This document shows, piece by piece, positions 17,111 through 26,007 of a stretch of DNA of 64,000 nt. Numbering within the stretch: position 1 is the stretch's first letter; every line of letters starts with the position of its first letter. A program made the translations under genes and the position numbers. The notes beneath the pieces were generated by a model. It saw only the letters and a program-made list of their open reading frames with translations, was not told where the DNA came from and ran no database searches. Source of the DNA: an uncultured Clostridium sp. (lineage in GTDB: Bacteria; Bacillota; Clostridia; Clostridiales; Clostridiaceae); contig URKQ01000017.1 in the NCBI GenBank assembly GCA_900548455.1, positions 1 through 64,000 of the forward strand. The letters are read 5' to 3'.

Positions 17111-17764
17111 TTATTCATCTTCACCTAATTTTACAAAAAGCTTTGTGATGTTAGTCTTTGATATTTTCCCTACAATAACCAAAGCTTCTTTTCCATCCAT
17201 AACCTGTTGTCTTACCACTGGTAGACTATCTACCTGATGTTCAATAATTTTTTGTGCTGCGCTATAAGCAGTTTCATCTTCTCCCACAGATATGATATTA
17301 GGCATCCTAGTCATAATAATTCCTACTGGAACTCTATGAATGTCTGCTGTTCCCATAACACTTTTGATTATATCTTTTCTTGATACCGCTCCTAAAAGGA
17401 TACCGTCGCTTCCAATAAATAATGTCCCCGTATCATTTAAGAAAAGCGTTAAAATCGCATCATACACTGTAGTATCTTCTTTTACAATTATCGGATCTGA
17501 CATAATGTCTTTTACTAGAATCTTTCTAATCTCGCTATTTGCAGGATTTCCTCCTATGTTTTTTGCATACACATAGCCAACCTTAGGTCTAGCTTGAAGT
17601 ATGCCTGTCATAGTCAATATAGATAAATCTGGTCTTATGGCGGAACGAGTAAGTCCTAACTCTTTAGCGATAGTTTCACTTGTGATAGGTTCATTTTCTT
17701 TAACTAAATCAATTATTTGTTGCTGTCTTTTTGAGAGTTTAATGACACTTCGCCACCTTTCCAT
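17111..17764 (-). CDS. CcpN/YqzB-type transcriptional regulator (HTH plus CBS pair)
   Basis: A 217-residue DNA-binding regulator. The N-terminal winged helix-turn-helix has KRQQQIIDLVKEN and TSETIAKELGLTRSAIRPDL in the first 50 residues. Two CBS domains (about 85-140 and 150-210) form the nucleotide-sensing half. Homologue CcpN of B. subtilis represses gluconeogenic genes and responds to ATP/ADP. In clostridia the gene often precedes ppdK. The start is uncertain: ATG 17764 has a poor ribosome site, while AAAGGTGG inside the first codons would suit a non-ATG start (ATT or GTC) about seven codons later, where homology to CcpN begins. First gene of the ppdK operon. Confidence 0.87.
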   Translation of the reverse strand: MERWRSVIKLSKRQQQIIDLVKENEPITSETIAKELGLTRSAIRPDLSILTMTGILQARPKVGYVYAKNIGGNPANSEIRKILVKDIMSDPIIVKEDTTVYDAILTLFLNDTGTLFIGSDGILLGAVSRKDIIKSVMGTADIHRVPVGIIMTRMPNIISVGEDETAYSAAQKIIEHQVDSLPVVRQQVMDGKEALVIVGKISKTNITKLFVKLGEDE

Positions 17765-17821
17765 TAATTTTTACCACATTTCAAAATACATATAAATTGT
17801 AGTTAAGCTTATAACTTATAT

Positions 17822-17851
17822 ATTATATGCAACTTATATATATGATGTAAA
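17822..17851 (-). promoter_or_regulatory. Promoter of the ccpN-like/ppdK operon
   Basis: On the minus strand TTTACA (17851-17846), an 18-nt spacer and TATAAT (17827-17822), about 58 nt before the first gene. The surrounding ATATATAAG repeats could be regulator sites. Confidence 0.6.
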
Positions 17852-18003
17852 ATGTGATATTAATACTATCTAATATCAATTATTTTGTGTAATAAGTAAT
17901 TTTATATTCTATTATATAAAATTACTACCACCCTATTATACCACGATATTTTGATATATAGTATCATTTTTTATTTATTTCTGTTATATTATATCACAAA
18001 AAT

Positions 18004-18032
18004 CCCCCGGGGGTAAGTTTTTGTCCCAGGGG
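18004..18032 (-). terminator. GC-rich terminator after the UBA/DUF4342 gene
   Basis: On the minus strand CCCCTGGG and CCCCGGGG arms pair around ACAAAAACTTAC and are followed by ATTTTTG. The arms are unusually GC-rich for this window, which contains an isolated CCCCCGGGGG palindrome here. Confidence 0.65.
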
Positions 18033-18042
18033 TTCCTATTAT

Positions 18043-18588
18043 TTATAGTTTTCTTTTAAAATCGTTAATTTTATCTTTTAGTTTTTCACATCCATAAGTT
18101 ACTTTTTCTTTGATTTCATGGCCCACTTCTGTGGCTACTTTAGCACTGCTTTCTACACTGCTTTTTACTAATTTATTTACAACTTCCACAGATCCATCTT
18201 TTCTTATTATGTCAATTTCAAGATTTGTAAACACTGCTGTAGCCGCCCCTAGAATTAAAAGCACTGGTTGCAAAATCATAACTATTCCTACTACTATACC
18301 CGCATTTACTGGAATGTTAACTAATACGGTGTCATCTTTTCTTATTATTATTCTAGCCACATTTCCACTTTTAATTAATTCCTTAATGTAATTTACAAAT
18401 TCATTATCACTTATTTTTTCGGTGTGATTACTTTTATCACTACGAGTTTTTTGTTTTTCTCTTTCAAAGTAAATAATAGCCTCAATTACATCTCCATTAC
18501 ATTTATTTAATAATTCTTCTGCTTCTTCTTCAGATAAATTAGTTCTTTCTTTAAGCACCTTTATTTTTTTTAAAGTTTCTTCATCCAT
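18043..18588 (-). CDS. UBA/TS-N plus DUF4342 protein
   Basis: A 181-residue protein. Residues 1-45 form a UBA/TS-N-like three-helix domain (KKIKVLKERTNLSEEEAEEL, then AIIYFE). After a charged linker, residues about 70-150 match the DUF4342 pattern, with NVARIIIRKDD, a hydrophobic NAGIVVGIVMILQPVLLILG stretch that may enter the membrane, and FTNLEIDI. A helical tail follows. Function is unknown. I choose ATG 18588 (MDEETLKK) because AAGGAGG lies 8 nt upstream; the frame extends further but lacks a ribosome site. It lies between recO and ccpN. Confidence 0.75.
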   Translation of the reverse strand: MDEETLKKIKVLKERTNLSEEEAEELLNKCNGDVIEAIIYFEREKQKTRSDKSNHTEKISDNEFVNYIKELIKSGNVARIIIRKDDTVLVNIPVNAGIVVGIVMILQPVLLILGAATAVFTNLEIDIIRKDGSVEVVNKLVKSSVESSAKVATEVGHEIKEKVTYGCEKLKDKINDFKRKL

Positions 18589-18632
18589 AAATTCTTCCTC
18601 CTTATTTTTATTAATTCTATATACATATAAAC

Positions 18633-18669
18633 GAAAGGAAGTTTCAAATTTACTTTGTAACTTCCTTTC
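18633..18669 (-). terminator. Stem-loop downstream of recO
   Basis: GAAAGGAAGTT (18633-18643) and AACTTCCTTTC (18659-18669) are perfect 11-bp arms just after the recO stop. The T-run on the minus strand is weak (GTTTATATG), so it may be a leaky terminator or an mRNA end stabiliser. Confidence 0.5.
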
Positions 18670-18690
18670 AATAGTTATCAACCTTTAAGT

Positions 18691-19425
18691 TTACTTAAAG
18701 CTTTTTAATAGAGCTAAGCTATTGGGCTTTTTTCTATAGTTTAAGCCTACAAAGTTTTCCAAAACCTTTTTAATTTGTTCCTTTGTATCATTATCAAGAT
18801 GAAGTCTGCCCACCTTTTCTAAATCTACTTTATTTAGGAACTTTAATCCATTATATGTTGCAGGTGATACTTTTGCACCATATTGACTTTCACAATCTCT
18901 GCAAATTCCTCCATAAAACTGAAAAGATATATAATCACATACACTTACCTTATTTCCACATATAGCACAATGTTCTAAGGTCATTCCGTATCCTGTAGCT
19001 TTTAATACTTTTAGTTCAAAAGCTCTAGCTAACATATCTAACTCAACTGCTTTATTTTTCATCAAATAAAAACATTTTATAAGATTTATAAAAACCTCCT
19101 GGGAGGGCTCTTCTTCCATTGCAATATCTACAAGTTCCGTAAAATACGATCCATAGATTAAGGTGTCGTAATCATTTAAAATATCTTGAAAGGAATCTAT
19201 TATTCTTCCTTCATTTAAAGAATACATAGTCCTGCCTTTATATACTACATATTCTCCGAAACAAAAGGGCATTGTATTTGAAAAATTTTTATTCTTACTT
19301 TTCCTAGCACCCTTAGCTAGTACAGATATCTTACCTAACTCTTCTGTAAATATCCAAATTAGCTTATCATTTTCTTTATAATCCTGCTCTTTTAACACCA
19401 TTCCTCTTGTTTTAATGGTATTCAA
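18691..19425 (-). CDS. recO: DNA repair protein RecO
   Basis: A 244-residue RecO. The N-terminal OB fold starts TRGMVLKEQDYKENDKL, and the C-terminal helical part has a four-cysteine zinc site, CAICG near residue 150 and GGICRDC near 172. RecO loads RecA with RecR in RecF-pathway recombination and anneals single strands. It lies 24 nt after era, the last gene of the yqfC-to-recO operon. ATG 19425. Confidence 0.95.
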   Translation of the reverse strand: MNTIKTRGMVLKEQDYKENDKLIWIFTEELGKISVLAKGARKSKNKNFSNTMPFCFGEYVVYKGRTMYSLNEGRIIDSFQDILNDYDTLIYGSYFTELVDIAMEEEPSQEVFINLIKCFYLMKNKAVELDMLARAFELKVLKATGYGMTLEHCAICGNKVSVCDYISFQFYGGICRDCESQYGAKVSPATYNGLKFLNKVDLEKVGRLHLDNDTKEQIKKVLENFVGLNYRKKPNSLALLKSFK

Positions 19426-19449
19426 TTACAACACCCACTTTTGACTAAT

Positions 19450-20331
19450 TTACTTGTATCCAAGTTCTTTAAGTAAGAAGTTACTATCTCTCCAGTCACT
19501 TTTAACCTTTACCCATAATTTAAGGTTTACCTTAGCACCTAAGAACTTTTCTATATCTTGTCTAGCATAGGTAGAAATTTTCTTAAGCATAGCTCCATTT
19601 TTACCTATTATTATTCCTTTATGAGAATTTTTTTCGCATAGCATATTAGCTTCTATATGATATGTTCCATTATCTCCTTGCTTCATGGAAAGAATCTCTA
19701 TAGCTATACCATGAGGTACTTCCTGTGATAAAAGTCTTAAAGCCTTTTCTCTAATTATTTCCATTACAATAAATCTTTCCTGTTGATCTGTTATCATATC
19801 TTCAGGATAGTATTTTGGACCTTCTGGTAATTTTTCTACTATAAGGTCTAAAAGTTTGTCGGTATTCTTACCGTTAATAGCAGATATAGGTATTATCTCT
19901 TCAAAATCAAATAATTCCTTATATCCTTCTAAAGTTTTTGCAACTCTATCTGCTGGATTTTCATCTATTTTATTTACAACTAAAAATACTGATGTACCAC
20001 ATCCCTTTAATTGCTCTAAAATATGTATATCCGCTTTATTTATTTCACCTTCTGCTGTTGTTAAAAATAACGCTACATCAACTTCTTTTAAAGAATCCTT
20101 TGCTATTTTCACCATATACTCACCTAGCTTATGTTTAGGCTTATGCATTCCCGGTGTATCTACAAATACTATTTGATAATCATCTTTTGTTAAAATAGTT
20201 TGTATGTTATTTCTAGTTGTTTGTGGTCTACTTGAAACAATTGATAATTTTTCCCCCATTAAGTGATTTAAAAGCGTTGACTTTCCAACATTTGGTCTTC
20301 CTATTATTGTTATAAATCCTGATTTAAACAT
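19450..20331 (-). CDS. era: GTPase Era
   Basis: A 293-residue Era GTPase needed for 30S subunit maturation through 16S rRNA 3'-end binding. G1 GRPNVGKST is at residues 11-19, G3 DTPGMHK near 59-65, G4 NKID near 121-124 and G5 SAING near 151-155. The C-terminal KH domain has GIIIGKNGAMLKKI near 238-251. It starts at ATG 20331, overlapping the end of cdd by 8 nt. Confidence 0.98.
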   Translation of the reverse strand: MFKSGFITIIGRPNVGKSTLLNHLMGEKLSIVSSRPQTTRNNIQTILTKDDYQIVFVDTPGMHKPKHKLGEYMVKIAKDSLKEVDVALFLTTAEGEINKADIHILEQLKGCGTSVFLVVNKIDENPADRVAKTLEGYKELFDFEEIIPISAINGKNTDKLLDLIVEKLPEGPKYYPEDMITDQQERFIVMEIIREKALRLLSQEVPHGIAIEILSMKQGDNGTYHIEANMLCEKNSHKGIIIGKNGAMLKKISTYARQDIEKFLGAKVNLKLWVKVKSDWRDSNFLLKELGYK

Positions 20332-20740
20332 TTTGCCTCCTATAATTATCTAAGTCTTCTTTTGTAAAAGCTCCTGGCAATATTTCTTCAAGGGTTTTTA
20401 CTTGAAATTCTTCTTCATTTTTAACTAATATTATTTCAATGTCCTTATCTGCAAATTCAGCAATTACCTGTCTACATATTCCACAAGGACTAGTATAGGC
20501 AGACATATCTCCAACTACTGCAATCTTTTTTATTTTTCTATGGCCTTCTGAAATAGCTTTAAATATAGCGGTTCTTTCAGCACAATTTGTTGCTCCATAC
20601 GAAGCATTTTCTATATTACAACCTGTATATATACTTCCATCTTCCATTTCTATTGCAGCTCCAACTTTAAAGTTTGAATATGGAACATATGCTAGCTCCC
20701 TTGCTTTAATAGCAGTTTTAACTAACTCCTTAACTTCCAT
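20324..20740 (-). CDS. cdd: Cytidine deaminase
   Basis: A 138-residue zinc-dependent cytidine/deoxycytidine deaminase of pyrimidine salvage. The zinc site is complete: NCAERTAIF near residues 52-60 (Cys and catalytic Glu) and SPCGICRQV near 87-95 (two Cys). YSNFKVGAA near 20-28 and GCNIENASYG near 41-50 bind the substrate. Small tetrameric type. ATG 20740 (MEVKEL) follows AGGAGG; the longer frame has no site of its own. Overlaps era by 8 nt. Confidence 0.96.
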   Translation of the reverse strand: MEVKELVKTAIKARELAYVPYSNFKVGAAIEMEDGSIYTGCNIENASYGATNCAERTAIFKAISEGHRKIKKIAVVGDMSAYTSPCGICRQVIAEFADKDIEIILVKNEEEFQVKTLEEILPGAFTKEDLDNYRRQNV

Positions 20741-20853
20741 GTAAATACCTCCTAGCAAATTTCATAATTACGTTTCTTTATATAAATTAGTGTAAATATA
20801 GTTTATCACATATTTTTAATGTTACAACATAAAATCTATACCATTAATGCAAC

Positions 20854-21561
20854 TTAGCTCATTAAATTAAATAAAAACAATGTTAACAATGCCCCTAAAG
20901 CCCCTCCCGCAAATACCTCCCAAACGGAATGCACCTCGGAATCCACTCTGCTTTGAGCCACAATAAATGCCAGCACATAGGAAAGAAGCATTATAATTGG
21001 CTGTGTGGTTAATAATGTAATAATTGTAGCCAAGGAAAAAGAAATTGCACTATGACCACTTGGCATTCCACCCCTTAGTGGTGTTCCTTCTCCATAAACA
21101 GCCTTTACTATAACTGTCACTATACATATTATAACCATCATAAAAAATATTTTATGAGGATTGGAATTTTTAATAGTAAGAAGCATAGTCAAAGATAAAT
21201 TTGATAATTTATCATAAAAAACAATGTATCCAACTAATAAAGCATTTATTGCTGTAATTAAAACACCACCTGCCGCCACATTCTTGGCTATTTTAGCTAG
21301 TGGATGATAATAGTTAGTAGTAGTATCTATAGAGGCTTCTATGGCTGTATTAATCATTTCTGCTACTATAACCATAGTAATTGTTATTGTTACCATCAAA
21401 AGTTCAACTTTGCTCACATCGAAGAAAAAGCATGCCAGCAAAACAAAGATGGCTATAACCATATGAATTTTCATATTTCTTTGAGTTCTAACGGCATAAA
21501 TAATTCCTTCTATTGCATAATTAAAGCTATCTATTATCTTTTTTACTTTCAACGATAACAC
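20854..21561 (-). CDS. DgkA-type lipid kinase fused to PAP2-family phosphatase
   Basis: A 235-residue integral membrane protein with two domains. Residues 1-115 form a DgkA-type undecaprenol/diacylglycerol kinase with RTQRNMKIH and AEMINTAIEASID, the catalytic Glu region. Residues 120-235 form a PAP2 phosphatase with GMPSGHSA and SRVDSEVHSVWEV, the phosphatase motifs C2 and C3. In Bacillus the dgkA gene at this place encodes the kinase alone. The fusion may phosphorylate and dephosphorylate undecaprenyl lipids. The start is GTG 21561, close to AGGAGG; TTG 21552 is an alternative. It lies between ybeY and cdd. Confidence 0.88.
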   Translation of the reverse strand: MLSLKVKKIIDSFNYAIEGIIYAVRTQRNMKIHMVIAIFVLLACFFFDVSKVELLMVTITITMVIVAEMINTAIEASIDTTTNYYHPLAKIAKNVAAGGVLITAINALLVGYIVFYDKLSNLSLTMLLTIKNSNPHKIFFMMVIICIVTVIVKAVYGEGTPLRGGMPSGHSAISFSLATIITLLTTQPIIMLLSYVLAFIVAQSRVDSEVHSVWEVFAGGALGALLTLFLFNLMS

Positions 21562-21644
21562 ACCCTCCTCGGAAAATTAAATTATTTCCCAACAAATACA
21601 GCTATATATATTATATCACTTTAGCCTACAATATAGACATAATT

Positions 21645-21677
21645 AAAGGGAGTTACATTTTTTTAGTAACTCCCTTT
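21645..21677 (-). terminator. Perfect stem-loop between ybeY and dgkA
   Basis: AAAGGGAGTTAC and GTAACTCCCTTT are perfect 12-bp arms around a 9-nt A/T loop, four bases after the ybeY stop. No strong T-run follows on the minus strand, so it may be a partial terminator or a processing site inside the operon. Confidence 0.5.
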
Positions 21678-21680
21678 AGT

Positions 21681-22181
21681 CTACCTATTAATTTGAAACT
21701 TTGAAAGAATTTCTTCTTCACGGAATCTCATAATAACTTTATCATCCTCTTCCATGTGATCATATCCTAAAAGATGTAATATAGAATGAATAATAAGGTA
21801 ACATACTTCTCTTAAAAAAGAATGATTAAATTCTTCACTTTGCTCTTTTGCTCTCTCTAAAGATAAAACTATATCTCCTAAAACTAAATTTCCATCATCT
21901 AAATCAATAGGAGAAAACTTATAATCTAAGTAATTATCCTTAAACACTGTTTTTTCCTTATAATCTAGCATTGGAAAAGATAAAACATCTGTGGCTCTAT
22001 CAATACCTCTAGTTTCATTATTAATTGTTCTTATATCTTCATTATCTACAAAAATTATGCTAACCTCATAAGGAATTAAAACCTTCTCTTCCTTTAAAGT
22101 ATAATCCACAATTTCTTTTATAGTTTCTTCAAGGTCTTCTTCTACTTTAATAAGACTTTGCCTATCGTCCATATATATCAT
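21681..22181 (-). CDS. ybeY: Endoribonuclease YbeY, rRNA maturation factor
   Basis: A 166-residue YbeY with the zinc-binding HSILHLLGYDH signature near residues 134-144 (three His). RATDVLSFP near 83-91 is the other conserved block. The enzyme acts in 16S rRNA 3'-end maturation and ribosome quality control. The start at 22181 overlaps the stop of the yqfF gene (ATGA-type coupling); a second ATG three codons on is also possible. Same operon order as in B. subtilis. Confidence 0.95.
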   Translation of the reverse strand: MIYMDDRQSLIKVEEDLEETIKEIVDYTLKEEKVLIPYEVSIIFVDNEDIRTINNETRGIDRATDVLSFPMLDYKEKTVFKDNYLDYKFSPIDLDDGNLVLGDIVLSLERAKEQSEEFNHSFLREVCYLIIHSILHLLGYDHMEEDDKVIMRFREEEILSKFQINR

Positions 22182-24409
22182 TTATTTCTCACTGCTTCCT
22201 TTCTAGCCGATCTTTTGTTATATATCTTTATATCTTCATCCTTACCTTGTGACTGAGAAGATGAAGCCAAAATAGTTTTACTACCATTTTTATCTAGTTC
22301 TATTTTATCTTTTGGATATTCTATTCTTTCATGATAAATTCCGGAAAGGACTTTTAAAAAACTCTGCTTAATTTTCTCAATATCCTTAAAGGTAAGTTCA
22401 GAATTGATTAATTGTTTTTCATCAATACGAGCTTTTATTATGTTATTTACCATTTCCTCAATCTTTTCATTTGTAGGATTTTGAATGGACCTTACAGAAG
22501 CTTCAACTCCATCTGCCATCATAACTATAGAAGACTCTCTAGATGTTGGTGGCGGTCCACTGTATTTATAATCTTTTTCATCAATTTCATCAGGGTTTTC
22601 ACTTTTATTTCTCATAGTTATATAGAAATACTTAGCTAGAGAATCTCCATGATGCTCTCTTATAACATCAATTATATCATTAGGCAAATTATATTTATTA
22701 GCTAGTTTTACCCCATCATCCACATGAGATAATATTATAGCTGCACTTAGTGCTGGAGACATCTTATCATGAGGATTTACTCCTCCTACTTGATTTTCTT
22801 TAAAATAATAGGGTCTCTCAAGCTTACCAACATCGTGATAATATGCTGCAACTCTTGCCATTATAGGATTTGCTCCAACTTTTTCCGCCGCCATCTCTGC
22901 TAAATTTGCCACTAACACAGAATGATGGTACGTTCCTGGAGCTTCTAAAAGAAGCCTTCTCATTAATGGATGGTTAGGATTAGATAATTCTAAAAGCTTC
23001 ATATTTGTAACTATATCAAATAAATTTTCAAGTATAGGCAGTATTCCTATGGCTAGTATACCAGACAATAGAGATGCTGCACCTGTAACTAATGCTTTCA
23101 TAAGTATAGATGATAAATCTGCACTTAAAAAGTACCCCATTACTCCTGTAAAAATAATATTTACAAAACCTATAGCTATACTTGAATATAGAATATCATT
23201 CCTCTGTTGTACCCTCCTCATTATTATTGGCACTACTATTGAATTTAATAGTGCTATCAAAATTACATCTGAAGAAAAGTTCACTACAAAAGAGATAAAT
23301 ATTACATTTAATGCTCCTATAACTACAGAAATCCTGTCATCAAATAGTACGGCCATAAGGATTGATACACAAGCAAAAGGCATAATATACGGAGATATCA
23401 TCATTGAAGCCCTAGCTAAAAGTACCATAATAACTGTAAGCATATTTACAAGGATTATCTTACTACTATCTACATATATGTCCTTTCTCTTGACACTTAT
23501 ATACCTCCACTGTATAACTAAAACCATTACGATTATAAACAGAAGAGCTATATGAAGATAAATATCTGTTGAATCTTTAGTATTTAAAAGTCCCAAATCA
23601 CCAAGAATAGCTAGTTGAGCTTCCGTTACAGGTTGCCCCTCTGCTACAATAGTTTGATCCTTTTTATATATTACTGGACTTACACCTTTTACTGCATTTT
23701 CCTTAGCTTCGGTAGTTTTTTCTTCATCTACAAAATATGTAGCCTTAGTTTGCGATTGTCCAATAGCTATAGCTAATTCTTTAACACTTTTATCATAATC
23801 TGAATTGTTAAAATGGTTTGTAATCTGCCACTGAGCAGTTACTAAATTACCCGTATTGCCTTCATATATGGTGACAGTATCATACATATCACTCATACAT
23901 GCTTTTAAATCCTCTAATAATATGGTACCTTGCGAAGAAGTAAGTGCTATTAATGTTTCATAATTTTCTTGAGACAAACTATTTATAGGACTTCCTTCCT
24001 TTAGTTTGTTTAATTTCTCTTCTTTTAGTTTCTCTTCTTTTTCCTTCACAGTTTCCGCATCGTCATCACTATTAACTGAACTAGATGTGTTTTTATTAAT
24101 ATTATTCACTAAGCTAAACAACTTATCTATATTTTCAAGGGCTTCCTTCTTTATGTTTGAATCATAGGTATAGGACTCCTGAATATGATTTAATTGTTCT
24201 TGCTTTAACTTTTCTGTTGCAATTTTATCCTCAACATCCTTAGGTGCTTTTATATCATATTTAGCTATTTCTCCTACTTGCAAATCATATTTTTTCCCTA
24301 CCACTGAAGTACTCAAAATAAGATAAATTATAATAGTTGTTACTATAAATACAATATACGGTTTTATCTCAAAAAGCTTATTATTTCTTAATCCTTTTTT
24401 GTATCCCAT
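22178..24409 (-). CDS. PgpH/YqfF-type 7TM-HD c-di-AMP phosphodiesterase
   Basis: A 743-residue membrane protein. A signal-anchor helix (about residues 17-35) is followed by a large extracytoplasmic domain to about 280, then seven membrane helices (about 285-460) and a cytosolic HD domain. The HD site is complete: TYHHSVLVANLAEMA near 486-500, YYHDVGK near 518-524 and REHHGD near 580. The family degrades c-di-AMP to pApA and so affects potassium and wall homeostasis. It lies between yqfD and ybeY; the phoH gene usually next to it is absent. ATG 24409. Confidence 0.93.
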   Translation of the reverse strand: MGYKKGLRNNKLFEIKPYIVFIVTTIIIYLILSTSVVGKKYDLQVGEIAKYDIKAPKDVEDKIATEKLKQEQLNHIQESYTYDSNIKKEALENIDKLFSLVNNINKNTSSSVNSDDDAETVKEKEEKLKEEKLNKLKEGSPINSLSQENYETLIALTSSQGTILLEDLKACMSDMYDTVTIYEGNTGNLVTAQWQITNHFNNSDYDKSVKELAIAIGQSQTKATYFVDEEKTTEAKENAVKGVSPVIYKKDQTIVAEGQPVTEAQLAILGDLGLLNTKDSTDIYLHIALLFIIVMVLVIQWRYISVKRKDIYVDSSKIILVNMLTVIMVLLARASMMISPYIMPFACVSILMAVLFDDRISVVIGALNVIFISFVVNFSSDVILIALLNSIVVPIIMRRVQQRNDILYSSIAIGFVNIIFTGVMGYFLSADLSSILMKALVTGAASLLSGILAIGILPILENLFDIVTNMKLLELSNPNHPLMRRLLLEAPGTYHHSVLVANLAEMAAEKVGANPIMARVAAYYHDVGKLERPYYFKENQVGGVNPHDKMSPALSAAIILSHVDDGVKLANKYNLPNDIIDVIREHHGDSLAKYFYITMRNKSENPDEIDEKDYKYSGPPPTSRESSIVMMADGVEASVRSIQNPTNEKIEEMVNNIIKARIDEKQLINSELTFKDIEKIKQSFLKVLSGIYHERIEYPKDKIELDKNGSKTILASSSQSQGKDEDIKIYNKRSARKEAVRNK

Positions 24410-24435
24410 TTTTTCACCCTCTCTACACTCTTATT

Positions 24436-25602
24436 TTAAGTATTCGGATTTTCTTCTACTGATTGTTCTGTTTCCTCTATAACTTCTTGACTTTTAGCTA
24501 TATCCTCTTCTACAGTAACTAATACTCTTACGGATAACTCATCTCCTTCTTCTAAAACTTCAGATTTAACATCTAAAACTTTAGCTCCTCTATGCAAGTT
24601 CAAAGTTACCTTATTTTCTAGTTCTTTGCTTATCTCTTCAGTGTTGGAAACTACTTCCACTTCTTTTGTTTCATAATAGGTTTCTTTAACAAAAATCCAC
24701 CATTTGCCTTCTATTTTATCACAATTTTCATAGTTGTTTAATGACTTTTTGAGATAAATTGTTTTATTATTTACATTTATCCCATAAAAACTTTTTCTAT
24801 TGCCCGTTCTCTCCATGACAGTTTTACTCTTTGGAACCTTTAGAATCTCCTCATAAAATGTGGTAGCAAAAACTCTACCCGCAGCTTTTACTGAAAACTC
24901 TCTTCCCTCTTTCCCCTCTTGTCCTTTAACAAGTACGTCCCCTTCATCTACAACTTGATTTGGCTTTACTGTAGCAGTCCCAGCACTTGTATATATCCTA
25001 TTTACTACACCTTTTTTCCCGGCTACGATATCACCAGTGTACTCTACTTTTCTAATTTGTGGAGGTTCTTGTCTTTCAACTATTTCTACCGTTAAATTAC
25101 AACCTTCAACTCTAACCTTAATCCACATTATCTCATCAATATCTCTAACTAATTTTTCTTCTACTTTTTTAACATCAAAAGAATTCTTATTTGTACCAAC
25201 GTCAATATTATAACTCTTAAGTATGTTTCTAACTTCCAAAGGAGCTAAATACTTATCCGTCTTTATATCCACTTTCCATATAAACCTGCTAAGGTAAAAT
25301 ATGATAGCAAAAAATATAAAGATTCCTACCAAAAATAACTTTCTATGCTTTAAGGCGGAGTAAATTTTTACTTTCCCTCTCCTCTCAACTATTTCCATCT
25401 TTCCATTTAATTTTTTAACTCCATCTTTTAAATGATAATAATCTGACATATCAATATCAAAGGTAATTGAAAAAGCATTATTCCTTATAATATTTTTTAC
25501 CTCAACCCCATAGTTTAATAAATAATTTATCAGTTTTTCTGTATTTACAGCGTCAACTTTTACTCTCAAGTAACTTTTACTAAATTTCTCTACTTTACTC
25601 AT
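24436..25602 (-). CDS. yqfD: Sporulation protein YqfD
   Basis: About 388 residues. An N-terminal cytosolic domain of roughly 80 residues, one membrane helix (KLFLVGIFIFFAIIFYLSRF near residues 83-102), then a large external domain rich in beta strands with VKPNQVVDEGDVLVKG. YqfD is made in the mother cell under sigma-E and is needed for normal spore formation; its molecular role is unclear. The ATG at 25602 (MSKVEKF) overlaps yqfC by 8 nt; an ATG three codons upstream (25611) is also possible. Only 26 nt separate it from yqfF. Confidence 0.92.
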   Translation of the reverse strand: MSKVEKFSKSYLRVKVDAVNTEKLINYLLNYGVEVKNIIRNNAFSITFDIDMSDYYHLKDGVKKLNGKMEIVERRGKVKIYSALKHRKLFLVGIFIFFAIIFYLSRFIWKVDIKTDKYLAPLEVRNILKSYNIDVGTNKNSFDVKKVEEKLVRDIDEIMWIKVRVEGCNLTVEIVERQEPPQIRKVEYTGDIVAGKKGVVNRIYTSAGTATVKPNQVVDEGDVLVKGQEGKEGREFSVKAAGRVFATTFYEEILKVPKSKTVMERTGNRKSFYGINVNNKTIYLKKSLNNYENCDKIEGKWWIFVKETYYETKEVEVVSNTEEISKELENKVTLNLHRGAKVLDVKSEVLEEGDELSVRVLVTVEEDIAKSQEVIEETEQSVEENPNT

Positions 25603-25879
25603 TTCCTTCATACCCCACTGACTCAAAATTACCTCTTAAAGTTATAGTTGTTCCTCCTACAAATACTATTTCAAAATTATTACCTAAAACCGTTAAATAT
25701 CCCAAGGATGTATTTATTATTAATTCATCATTTTCAAACTTTAATATTCCTTTGTGATTTTCTATAGTTAGCTCCCTTTGACCAATAAGTGTTATTTTAG
25801 GTATACCTAGTATTATATCTGAAGGCAATTCCAATGTATCAATCAACTTTTCTTTAACTCTATTTAATTTATCACTCAC
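25595..25879 (-). CDS. yqfC: Sporulation protein YqfC
   Basis: A 94-residue YabP/YqfC-family protein: SDIILGIPKITLIG near residues 19-32, ENHKGILKF near 41-49, and a C-terminal V/I-rich beta part. YqfC acts with YqfD in spore formation under sigma-E. GTG start at 25879 with GAGGTGATAAA before it. First gene of the yqfC-yqfD-yqfF-ybeY-dgkA-cdd-era-recO block. CATAAAAT on the minus strand about 60 nt upstream resembles a sigma-E -10, but no good -35 is seen. Confidence 0.9.
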   Translation of the reverse strand: MSDKLNRVKEKLIDTLELPSDIILGIPKITLIGQRELTIENHKGILKFENDELIINTSLGYLTVLGNNFEIVFVGGTTITLRGNFESVGYEGNE

Positions 25880-25977
25880 TTTATCACCTCAACTCATATA
25901 AAATATTAAAATCCTTCCTTAAATTTTATGAATTGTTGATAAAATTAATAACTAAATATACATTTTAAAAATAAAAA

Positions 25978-25999
25978 GAAGATCTTAACTTAGATCTTC
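25978..25999 (-). terminator. Terminator after the GGDEF gene
   Basis: On the minus strand GAAGATCT and AGATCTTC pair around 6 nt and are followed by TTTTTATTTTT, nine bases after the GGDEF gene's stop codon. Confidence 0.8.
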
Positions 26000-26007
26000 C
26001 TCAATTA

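Noticed and set aside
23049..23555. A 168-codon plus-strand open frame
   Set aside because: It is antisense to the membrane region of the PgpH-type gene; its Ile/Thr-rich make-up mirrors that gene's hydrophobic codons, and it has no good start signal.
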